A stretch of 64,000 nucleotides of DNA from the NCBI GenBank assembly GCA_003868215.1, contig QWDQ01000014.1, positions 186,001 through 250,000 of the forward strand, in the 5' to 3' direction. The stretch is from Pseudophaeomoniella oleicola. Its lineage: Eukaryota > Ascomycota > Eurotiomycetes > Phaeomoniellales > Phaeomoniellaceae. Position 1 is the first letter of the stretch. Each line of letters starts with the position of its first letter. The notes under the pieces are model-generated. The model did no database searches, was not told the DNA's origin, and was given only the letters and a program-made list of their open reading frames with translations. A program made the position numbers and the translations under genes. Positions 54,957-64,000 of the stretch are shown here, one piece after another.

Positions 54957-56536
54957 GACGAGGGTTATATCAGACGCAGAAATATGTTAAGGATGGTCGT
55001 AGGAAGGTATGGTGGACAGCGTCGAGGTTTTGTAGTAGATAACTGATGGGCCTAGAACCCTTTCCCCCTCCGATCACCATGATGGACCATGCTTGACGAA
55101 AAATGTAGAGGCATTGGCCAATGACAAGGCATGCTTTTATCGCAGCGGGCCATGTTCGCAAAAGTGACCGGGGTGAGGTTACACTTCGGAGATGGCAAAT
55201 TTCGACCTAAGTTGTGCGTGGTACAGTAACATAGCTAAGAAGCTCGATGTCGATAAAAAGCAAAGCGCTAAAAAGAATGGAGGATCAAGATCAGACGTGC
55301 GTAATACATCCTCGGAAAGCCATCTCGCCATCACCATACGGAGTACATACACAAGGAAGGTGCCAATGGTCGCTATCGTTATCTCGGGCCGTCGCTCAGT
55401 GGGACGGACATGTGCGATTGAACGATACTCGCGTACTAGGGGGAATTAGAAAATATAGAACGTAAAGGAAAGTAAATGATGCATGATGCTGATGGTTAAA
55501 GAATAGGAAAGAAATTTTCAACGTGGGCAGATTCCTGAATCTTGGATTGATAGTTGAAAGTCCTGCAGGTATGGTGAAGCCGTGTTAAGCTCCAGCGTAC
55601 CACGGCCAGCCATTGATAGATACCGCAAGAGACGTACCTGCGGCTTCACCCGATAGAAAGCACGAATCTAAGGGGTTTCGTCGGAATAATGACAGACAGA
55701 TCTAGTCCGAAGCCCCCATACGGAGTACACTCGAGCAACAGCTGAAATAATCAATCTGATGTCAACAAGTTTCGTAAGAGCAAGTGTACAAGATATCAGG
55801 ATTACATATCACGTGCCGGAGTTCATATACCGCCAGTTTAACTCGATATTGTCTTTCATCATCATTCTCTACCCAAGAATCGACAAAGTACTAGGAATTT
55901 CGAATAAACTATGAAGACAATGCTCTACGTGCCAACATTCCGACTTCTTCGTACTCCAGATATGCGGCTTGCGTTGGACCAGAAGCTCTACTACAATGGG
56001 CTTCCAGTACTCTAGTGACCGCGGAGCACGTGGCTGAGTACAAGGCAGGGTTATGATAGGTTCACTTTGATATTGCATATATATGGTATTATGATGACAG
56101 ATCCGGGGTATACCCCAGGGGCTCTCTCTATACCGTTCGATTTTATACTACCTTGATCTGTTATCTTACTTTTCTAGGCTTTTCTGAATTATCTACCTAC
56201 ATACCTGCCTTTCCTTCTTCCAATCAAGCTCATCAAGAACTTCCCGTTAAGCGGTTCAAACTTCCCCTACGGCAAGAGAACGATGGTTGGGCGAGGAATC
56301 GGTAGGCAATATGATTGTAGTTCAAAAGAGAAAGGGAGAGTTGGAATGGTTTCTGTTGTCTGTACAAGTAAAGTTAGTGCTGAGTTGGACAGCAACGTGT
56401 GTTCTTCCGGTTTCGAAAAATAGGCTACGTTCATCGTTATATGAGCAGGAAAGAAACAAAAGGCTCGTCTGCTGAATGGACATGGAGAAAAGAAGACAAA
56501 AACATAACAGGGCATGGGCGACCACAAGAATGTGGT
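54957..56536. other. Intergenic: OPT promoter and RXT2 3' flank
   Basis: About 1.6 kb without a recognisable gene. Two copies of TACGGAGTAC, a palindromic motif also present in reverse in the gene-poor island, lie near 55337 and 55719. Confidence 0.5.
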
Positions 56537-58335
56537 TTAGCCTGCACCACCACCTCTTCTTCTCTTGCCTTTCCTTCCCAGATACTCTTGCTGGGCATCT
56601 ACGTCCTCTTCGTCTCCTTTGCCCTTTTTCAGTTCCCCCTTTTCTAACCCCCATTCCTCCTCATCAATCCAATCTTCTCCGTCCGAAAGCTCTCCCACAT
56701 GTCCTTCTGCCTTACACCAATGGAAGACCGTTCTGCGCAGCCTGTCCGCTTGGAGCAGACGAGCGACGATAGATTCAAGCGTGGACACGAAGGCAGACTG
56801 TTTTTGAATATATGAAGTCAGAAGGGAAACAGTATCCGAGTGTTCGGCTAGAGGCAAATGGAAAGGCGATAAGCCTAGTGAAGGTGGAGGGCGAAGAGCG
56901 GGTATCAAGTACAAGGGAGCGATTGTCAGTGACGTTGAAGCTGCAGAAGGACTTGGAGAGAAGGGGGGTGTTGGAGCACCAGTGCTTCGTCCGGATTCAT
57001 TGTTATCGGTAGCTTGAGCGAGAGCGCGCGTTATTCGCCGAGGTGGAGGTGCAGGTGAGGCGGAGGCTGAATGAGAAGCTGTTTGGGATGCGGCTTCATT
57101 ATCTTCTGAAGCTTTTCGTTCGTCATCTGCTTCATTTGTGGTTTGCCCTTCTTGCGTCTTATCGGGCATTATTTCGTCAGACTCTGTACCTTCAGGCTGG
57201 ACCGTTCCATCTGTGCCCGCCGTCCTGTCCATTTCCACGTCTGCATCAGCCATCGGAACAGACTGGATTGTCTTAGCCTCATGGTCGTCAACTTTATTTT
57301 CTTTATCCTTATGCCCGTTTGTATGGGTGGCTGGGGGTACACCTCTTTCCCCCGCTATGTCTTCCTGCTCTTGGTTGGACACGACATCGGCCATCTTGGC
57401 ATCTTGGTCAATCTTCGACGGTATCTCCTTTGGCATGGGGATATTTGCGCCAGTCAAATCAGGTATGCTAGGGATATTTGTGGTGCTGGTAATGCTAGGC
57501 GCTTCTTCGGCGCCGTCGTTCCTTTTTCGCTTCTTTCCGTAGGCGACGTCGATACCATTTTGGTGCCATCGGGGTTCAAAGAGGTCCCAATCGTCCGGAG
57601 TCTCCACAGACTCACAGGGTAACCACGCTTCGTCACCTATCAATTGTCTATATAGATCTTTTAGTCGCGCGAGATCTGCTTTCTCTTTTCGAAGTTTCTC
57701 GTTTGTAACTTTGATTGTATTGGGGAGTGCATTGCTGCGATAAGGTTCAGCGAGAGTCGGATGATGTGGTAATTCTGAAGGGTGCTTGAGAGGACAAAGG
57801 AGTTCTGTTGCAATAATCCTGTCAGCCCAGTCTACCTCAATTACTTCGTTAGGAGCACACCTTCGAGTTTTAGGCCGTCATAGGGATTCTCTTCTGCTGC
57901 CCATGCATCGGCTTCTTCGTCGTTGTCACTTTCGTCCAACTCGTCACCATAGTCGTTGTATCTGGGAGGATTGCGCTCTAGGATATATCTAGTGTAGCCG
58001 GCATGTTCAATTTTCTGAGGAAGCATCCCACGTTAGCTTAGGAAGCGCAGCATGCAGATCTCCGCGTCTCTGGTCTTTCTCACCTCTTTATAGACTTCAG
58101 GCCCCTTGATATAAGCCAGCGATCCCTGGTGAACAAATTCGGCACCTCGTTTGAGCTTGTTGCCGCGATTGGACATTTGCGAAATCGACACGGAGGACAC
58201 AGCTGCCATCGTAACAAGTCAGCCATTATTGCTTTAGAAGATAGGTTGTCAATCCTTCTTACGTCTGTGATCACGTCTCAAGGCGCGCTTGAGAGCAGCG
58301 ATCGTTTCCGCGGTTTCCACTTGTTGAGGAGGCAT
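56537..58335 (-). CDS. RXT2: Rxt2-like subunit of the Rpd3L histone deacetylase complex
   Basis: Four exons, 58335-58263, 58202-58084, 58014-57861 and 57804-56537, giving 537 residues. Rxt2 is a non-catalytic subunit of the large Rpd3/Sin3 deacetylase complex. The N-terminal Rxt2 domain is clear: SNRGNKLKRGAEFVHQGSLA, YIKGPEVYKEKIEHAGYTRY and ILERNPPRYNDYGDEL, followed by an acidic stretch and LLCPLKHPSELPHHPTLAEP. A coiled-coil-like segment (NEKLRKEKADLARLKDLYRQ) follows. The second half is low-complexity and acidic until a final conserved helix region near SLLTSYIQKQSAFVSTLESI and a basic end. Introns are 60, 69 and 56 nt, and all junctions keep frame. The first exon (24 codons) is short but starts with a good ATG. 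Confidence 0.87.
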
Positions 58336-58891
58336 GATGCGAGGTGGTTGCGCTCTTCTGAAGAGCGGGCTGTGAGTTGGTTGTGATTCACAGGATTGTA
58401 GGAAGCTTGAGTGTTACGAGCATATAAAGTGACTAGAGATAATGACACTCAGTCAGCAGTGTGAGCCTAGCCTGATGTTCATTGTGAGATGATTTCGCTG
58501 GAATTGATAACTGTATACGTCGGCGATAGATCGACGAAGGAAGCGCAAGAAGGAGAGGATCGAGAGCGCATTTTGTGTCTGGAGCAAATGATTGGATGAC
58601 GGAATGTGAGCGCCCCCAATCCAACGAGAGGTCCCACACTAACTTATCCCACACCTCCCACAGGACCCGTCCCGATAAGGCAATCAGCTTCTTTGCCTTT
58701 GTTTGCTCTTCTGGAGATGATCTCGATCTGGATTATGACAGTTTCATTGATGGCTTCGTATGGGACAGCGTTTCAAGTCTTGTGGCTTCTGTATATGAGC
58801 AAGGAGACTTGACCTATACCTCTAGCTCTAAGGCCTTCGAATTGTCTAATGGGTTGCGTCTTTCTATTGATACAACTCAAAGCATCCGCTG
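58336..58891. other. Intergenic: RXT2 promoter and malic enzyme 3' flank
   Basis: 556 bases. A plus-strand frame from 58575 runs into the antisense of malic enzyme and is not a gene. No element recognised. Confidence 0.6.
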
Positions 58892-60965
58892 TCAAGTCTT
58901 CTTTGGCTTCACTAATCTCCTGTACTCAGCCCTCCACATCTGTGCTCTAACCCATTCCTCCAGATCCCCATCATTGTCAGGGATGCTTGCTGCTCTCGCG
59001 AGGCCTTCATCAACAGCCGACTTGATGACACCTACAGCGATCTTGACGCTGATTTCTCTGACATCTTCTACATCAGGAAGCAGAGGTTTGTTGGGGTCCT
59101 TTAAAGCGGGAGCTTGTGCCGCTAAGGCCTTGACGGCCGACACAAGCATCTTGTCGCTCACCTTGCCTGCTCTGCTAAGGACGGCGCCGAGACCGATCCC
59201 GGGAAAGCAAGTCGAGTTATTGCATTCGGCAATCTCGTATGTTTGGCCATTATACTCGACCGGATCAAATGGTGAACCCGTAGCTATCAGAGCCTTACCC
59301 TCGGTCCAATCGTTGATGTCTTTGGGAACGGCCTCGTGCAACCTGGTCGGGTTGCTCAGGGGAAATATAATGGGGTGTTCTACGTGCTTCGCCATCTCTT
59401 GAATGATCTCCTTCGTGAATGACTTTGGTTTGGTCGAAGTCCCGATCAAAACATGGGGTTGGGTCTCCTTGACAACGCCGTACAGATCATGGTGATCTTT
59501 ACCACTCCATTCCTCGTCATTACGCGCGAATGGCTTTTGGGCGTGTGTAAGTTTATCACCGTAGCTTTGCAGCAGGAGGCCAGGCTTGTCGACACACCAG
59601 ATCTGCTTCGCGGCCTCTTCCTTGGACTTTTCGGATTCTGAGGCGATTGCATCTCGTACCTGCTCCGCAATGCCTGTGCCGGCCGTCCCGCTGCCATAGA
59701 TCACGACTCGCACATCCTTGAGTTTTACATTGCTCACATGAAGGCCGGCCATGATAGCAGCGAGAGTGACACACCCAGTGCCCTGCACATCATCATTAAA
59801 GCATGGTACATGTTCGCGGTACTTATCTAAAATCCTTCGCGCGTTCGGGAGTGCAAAATCTTCGCTAGTCCTAATCAGCGTTGCCTGTATACTTTGGAAA
59901 TGTGGTCTCACAAATGAATATATGCATTCGGATATAGCTTCTGAGCAGATTTTACAAAGCCTTCCACGAGGTCATCGTACTCTTTACCTCTGGCCCTCGG
60001 ACGTCGGAGGCCCAAGTAGAGGTCGTCGTTACGCAGCTCTTCGTTCTGAGATGAACTGTCAGTCGCCTTACTTGTATGCAGCGGGGTTCCTCACATCCGT
60101 GCCGGTATCAAGAACTACCGGTAACGTCCTACTAGGATGTATGCCAGCGCATACCGTAGTTAAGACGAGCTTTGCTATAGAAATCAGGATTCCGCCAACA
60201 CCCTGATCTCCAATGCCCAGGATCTGGGGTTCATTAGCATTGAGATAGACAGCTGCTAGATTCCGGTGATGTTTACCTGTTCACCGTCAGACACTACAAT
60301 GTAGTCAATGTCATCCGCAGTCCCGAATTTGGACAAGCTGTCTTCGACACGTTCGGGATGTTCCACGGTGAGAAAGCAACCATGGGGCCGACGGAAAAGC
60401 CTCGAGTAATTTTGAATCGCATCTCCTGTTTTGCAGTCAGAACGGTACACTGTCACCACGCTGATCTTCCCAACCTTCTGTAGGGGTATAAATAACCGGG
60501 AACATCTCCTTCAGATGGTCAAGGATGAGCTGGAATACTGGTCAGAGCATATCCAGTAGATGAATTTTCTTTACGTCGAAGGACGTACTCTGAAATAAAG
60601 CACCTCATTCTGTTCATACATGCTAGTCATAAAGGTGTTCTTGTGGATGTTGCTTCCTCGAGAACTATACTGCTCATAGGCTCTTTGCACTTGTTCTTGT
60701 AGCGTCTGCACATGCGGTGGGAGGAATCCATGGAGGCCAAACACCTCTCGCTCCTCAAGTGTATGGGCGCTGCCTTTGTTGTACTGGGGAGAGTATAACA
60801 CCGAACGGCCCTAACACAACAAGTAAACATTCGAACCATTTCTTTCTCTCTCACACACTGCCTTTCAACACGGCTTCAAGGAGAACAAGCACACGTTTTC
60901 CATACCTCTAGCGGACATTCAAAATCGCCCGACGTTGCCAACGGTAAATCATTGTATTGACCCAT
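58892..60965 (-). CDS. NAD(P)-dependent malic enzyme
   Basis: Seven exons, 60965-60906, 60810-60589, 60529-60475, 60425-60277, 60223-60095, 60045-59912 and 59864-58892, giving 573 residues. The enzyme decarboxylates malate to pyruvate with reduction of NAD(P). Visible motifs are VIYTPTEG with the catalytic Tyr108, GDQGVGG and IAKLVL with the catalytic Lys180, LDTGTDN, the metal ligands FEDF (E251, D252) and NDDVQGTG (D275), and the cofactor loop GSGTAG (307-312). All splice joins reproduce the family sequence; the third intron has an unusual GTTGGG donor. I chose the ATG at 60965. An in-frame ATG at 61118 would add 51 residues, but a TATAAA lies inside that stretch. Cofactor preference and location (mitochondrion or cytosol) are not decided by the sequence. 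Confidence 0.94.
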
Positions 60966-61478
60966 GTCCGTACTCGTACTCGTATTCGACGATGATGCTT
61001 GCCTTTCAAAAAAGATCCCTGTACTCTCTGTCCCGGAGTCGATCCAACATAGGGAAAATGAAAGCAATTTATGATGGTTTATACAGGGGCTCCGTCGTCG
61101 AATGCAATGGAGCAGCATCGGGTCTTTCAGGGAGGAGGGCCAACAACCCCCACCAGGAGAAGAGAAAGATAGGAAAGCAACGGATTTACTTAACGTTAGA
61201 TGCTGTTGATATGATGTAATGAGTTAAGACTGGAATCTCGAGAAATAAGATAACGGGAAGAAGGATCTAGTTAAAGCTTAATCCGACAGTTTATTTAATT
61301 CATGTCGCCTGTAACCTATTACACAGGTAGGCCTAATCATCTAACATTTGTTCTCCCCTTTGCTTGAAATTGATAGTTCCATTAGGTCACCAGGTAGGAC
61401 GCCGACCGCTTGCTCGCTCCATCACTGTCCAGTTACCATGGTGGTACAGTACACGATCGACCGCTATCCTGGCACCAC
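60966..61478. other. Intergenic: malic enzyme promoter and 3' flank of the secreted protein gene
   Basis: About 510 bases with the TATA-like element noted separately. No other gene. Confidence 0.6.
61078..61083 (-). promoter_or_regulatory. TATA box candidate of the malic enzyme gene
   Basis: TATAAA on the minus strand lies about 115 nt before the chosen start codon. It falls inside the alternative upstream reading frame and so favours the shorter start. Confidence 0.45.
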
Positions 61479-62142
61479 TCAGATGGACACCAAGTTCAAA
61501 ATCACGGCTGAGCAAGACGGAGGGATGTAGCCAGCATAGTACGAAATCTGGTAGAAGAGCTGTGGCTCCCCGTGATACCAGTCGCAAACTGAAATAAATC
61601 AGGGGTTAGTACAAATTAAGGCGGACGGCCTACTTTACGTACCAAGCCAGTTGGAAAACTCGGTGCTATTCCAGATAAGAGTGTTGTCCGTCTGGATCAT
61701 CATTCCAGTGACTCCGTACCCATCGATTGAATCTATCGTGACGGGATCCCAATCTGTTTAGAAAAGAAAAAAAAGTCAGCAGAGCCCTCCAGAGAACTGC
61801 CATCCGGATGAATGACTGCTCACGGGCATAGTTGGCGCCGCCGTCAAAATTTAGGCTGAATGGGAAATCCTCAACGGCGTAGTCGAATTGGATCGAGGTT
61901 TGCGTGCTGTTGTAGAAAGCTTTGGACGCAATGCTGACGTTGGAGGTGAGGCATATATCTGCGGTGCCTGCTCCCGTATGATAGCCGTATACATAGAGGC
62001 CATCTTTGGTGACATCTGTGGCGCCATCGGCGAGGGACGTTTGTAGATGAAATTCATCGGTTGGAGACCGCTTGAGGGGAGAAGCGATGGCTGAGGAGAC
62101 CAATGCAAGAGCACCGAGTATGACAGGGCCTGAGAAAAGCAT
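61479..62142 (-). CDS. Small secreted protein, function unknown
   Basis: Three exons, 62142-61824, 61753-61643 and 61588-61479, with introns of 70 and 54 nt, giving 179 residues. The N-terminus MLFSGPVILGALALVSSAIA is a signal peptide, followed by SPLKR, a dibasic Kex2-type cleavage site at residue 25. The mature part begins SPTDEFHLQTSLAD and alternates short polar and aromatic strands, with three Cys (64, 145, 169) and N-glycosylation sites at Asn68, Asn78 and Asn135. It resembles a group of uncharacterised small secreted ascomycete proteins whose mature part starts with FxLQT-like text, but I cannot name a function. An odd number of Cys means at least one is free or pairs with a partner. 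Confidence 0.8.
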
Positions 62143-63139
62143 ATTGGGTAGAGGTCTTAAATAGTCACTAGAAAGTATTGATTTAATAGAGATAGTGATG
62201 TTCTTGTTCATTAACCAGTCAAGAAAAGGGGGAGAAGAGGCATCTTATAGGAAGAGCATCTGTGAAGCTTTTCCAGCTTTACCTCACCTGTGTGAAGCCA
62301 TTAATCTTTCCTTTGCATTTCCTTTTTTCCTATTTGAAATAATATGAATATTTGCTCACCGAAACCGAGTGGCGTTCGATGATGAGGCCGATGTGAGTCT
62401 CAGTGTGTAGGAAATGGCCGAAGGTTTCTGATTCTGCATTGTCGCGATATCACCGTGGGATGAACGAGAGATCTATTTCTGTGCACCTGATCAGGTGAGA
62501 ATGCCATTTTACGATTCTAACCTTGCCACAAAAGGGGATTGAGGAGTGCAAGGATACCTAGGTTCGAAGTTTTTGCTATGAGAAAGTAATAAGGCCTCTC
62601 GGCGTGCAGCCGCTTTCAGTGAGACACGTCCCATCTTCCCCAGAAGATCTACACCGAATACGAGAAGCTTACCGTGCGATTGAGCATTCCGCTTACTGCA
62701 CTTGTGCAACAGTAGCATCTCTCTATTGCAATGGGGATGATACGGGAAGAATGGCTCTTAAGACTTCGTCAATCTCTATGGGAAGGGAGGCCTAAACGTC
62801 GGTCGTCGGAATACAGTTGCATTGGTTTCGGCCTGTGGACGTTACTCTTCAGCCCAGGCAAAACATTTACGCCAGTTCATTGACCATCAGATCAGCACCT
62901 CCTGGATAATGCACTGTTCATCTCGCTCCTTTCGGCCGGGGTCAAGTAGAATGAAGCATTGCAAGGCCTCCCATCACTGTTAGGCCGGCGGTAGTAAGCA
63001 CGAAGCATTCTCAAGCAATCCAACATCACGAAGAATACTGGCAGACACCAGCTCCATTCTCATTTGGGACCTATGTACGTCTTCTCAATCATACACCATG
63101 CACCTTAATCGACCCTTTGACTACCTAGATGACGACAGT
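62143..63139. other. Intergenic: promoter of the secreted protein gene, 3' flank of the aldo-keto reductase
   Basis: About 1 kb with short frames only. CT-rich text on the minus strand near 62220-62340 fits a fungal promoter. No other element recognised. Confidence 0.5.
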
Positions 63140-64000
63140 CTATCGCCTATCGTCTTCAGCGAATTTATTGGTCCAGAACGCTCTGTGGTGGACTTGCTTG
63201 CCCAGATTGGTAATATCGTCGACTTCCTTAGGCGTTAACTTGAACGTCACCGTTCTCAGGTAATCGCTCATCCGAATCTCCTTTGCTGTCGTCGTGACCG
63301 GGATGACATCTTGATCGATGCTCCATCTGAGTAATATCTCTCCTGGATGGACGTAGTACTTCTTTGCCATGTTATCCATGTATATGTCAAACTCTGCCGA
63401 CTTGCCCTGCGCTCTAGTAACAGGTGTCAGAGGTCCATACGCAGTGACTTGTATGTTCTTGGACTTGCAAAAATCCACGAGTCCTTCTCGCTGAAGATAT
63501 GGATGGAACTCGATTTGGTTCACCACAGGCGGTATCTCTGCCGTCTTGAGAATGGCCTCGATATGAGGTTGTAGGAAGTTTGAGACGCCGATGGCCTTAA
63601 CCTTTCCAGACCTCTGGAGGGCCTCCATCTCGGCCCATTTTTGCTGTAAGAGTTTTTCATCATCGTTGGCAAAGAAAGGTTCGTGAATGAGGTACAGGTC
63701 CACGAAATCAAGTCCTAACTCTTTCAGACTCTTGTCCAGGGCACCGGAAACGTTATCAATGCTGTCTGCGGGCCACAGCTTGGTAGTAATGAAGAACTTT
63801 TCACGAGGCAACTTGGAGTTTTTAACTGCTGTACCAAGATCTACATCGGTCTTGTATGATTCGGCACCATCGAGGTGATAGTAACCAAGCCCAATGGCCT
63901 TTTCGATGTTTGCGACCAGATCCTTATCAACCGATGAAAAGAAGCTGCCTGCTTTTTTGTTTCTTGAAGCTGCTGTTCCCAATCCGAATCCAATCTGGGA
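63140..64000 (-). CDS. Aldo-keto reductase, cut by the window end
   Basis: The reading frame is open to the last base of the window, so the start is missing. 286 residues are visible, and by family length about 10-20 more are expected. Aldo-keto reductases are NADPH-dependent barrel enzymes that reduce aldehydes and ketones. All four catalytic residues are present: Asp and Tyr in HLDGAESYKT, Lys in FFITTKLW and His in DLYLIHEP. SQIGFGLGTA opens the barrel, GVSNF and the NQIEFHPYLQ strand follow, and the cofactor-binding loop near the end (IPVTTTAKEIRMSDYL) differs from the more usual IPKSxxxxR by TTTAKEIR. The substrate is unknown. Confidence 0.9.
   Translation of the reverse strand, partial: SQIGFGLGTAASRNKKAGSFFSSVDKDLVANIEKAIGLGYYHLDGAESYKTDVDLGTAVKNSKLPREKFFITTKLWPADSIDNVSGALDKSLKELGLDFVDLYLIHEPFFANDDEKLLQQKWAEMEALQRSGKVKAIGVSNFLQPHIEAILKTAEIPPVVNQIEFHPYLQREGLVDFCKSKNIQVTAYGPLTPVTRAQGKSAEFDIYMDNMAKKYYVHPGEILLRWSIDQDVIPVTTTAKEIRMSDYLRTVTFKLTPKEVDDITNLGKQVHHRAFWTNKFAEDDRR

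Noticed and set aside
58575-59402. A 275-codon plus-strand frame
   Set aside because: Most of it is antisense to the well-supported malic enzyme last exon. No family resemblance.
60820-60850. GGTTCGAA text resembling a tRNA B box (minus strand)
   Set aside because: The rest of the consensus and any cloverleaf are missing, and it lies in a malic enzyme intron.
60966-61118. Longer N-terminus of malic enzyme
   Set aside because: Contains a TATA box and little similarity to known N-termini. Kept only as an alternative in the notes.

Overview
The window is nuclear DNA of a filamentous ascomycete (Pezizomycotina). Protein-coding genes are interrupted by short GT-AG introns, mostly 47-75 nt, often with CTRAC-like branch sites. 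The genes have clear relatives in moulds: Lhs1, Sec63, Gwt1, Alo1, Swr1, Rxt2, Sfp1, an OPT transporter, a Zn2Cys6 regulator and a bZIP factor. I cannot fix the class with confidence. Sixteen genes are supported, all but two (ALO1 and SWR1) on the minus strand. Exon borders were deduced by joining reading frames at splice consensus sites. No rRNA, tRNA, CRISPR array, retroelement or DNA transposon was recognised.

Layout. 1-3.5 kb: no gene recognised, with a promoter-like CT-rich stretch. 3.5-15 kb is gene-dense: a Dif1/Spd1-like ribonucleotide-reductase regulator, the ER Hsp70 LHS1, the translocon J-protein SEC63, a conserved protein of unknown function with four Cys-Pro motifs, and (divergent from it) the erythroascorbate enzyme ALO1. 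15-31.3 kb is a 16-kb gene-poor island holding one bZIP gene, dispersed short palindromes, microsatellites and two weak small-gene candidates. 31.3-40 kb: GWT1 (GPI-anchor inositol acylation), a Zn2Cys6 factor and an SFP1-like C2H2 factor. 40-43.6 kb is gene-poor again. 43.6-51.3 kb: mitochondrial RidA, complex I subunit NDUFB8 and, divergent from the latter, the SWR1 chromatin remodeller. 51.3-52.5 kb is a low-complexity AT/poly-C stretch with a 10-N gap. 52.5-64 kb: an OPT transporter, RXT2 (Rpd3L deacetylase complex), malic enzyme, a small secreted protein and an aldo-keto reductase cut by the window end.

Functional themes. LHS1 and SEC63 act on the same partner, the ER Hsp70 Kar2/BiP, and lie in tandem. 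RidA and NDUFB8 are both mitochondrial, and malic enzyme and the aldo-keto reductase are NAD(P)-linked. SWR1, RXT2, SFP1, bZIP and Zn2Cys6 are nuclear regulators. These are mostly housekeeping genes, and I see no secondary-metabolite cluster. The features most worth a second look are the PIP-box plus Spd1-type motif protein with a CGCG cluster upstream, the Cys-Pro motif protein, SEC63's tandem acceptors and stop-free intron, and the palindromes scattered through the gene-poor DNA.
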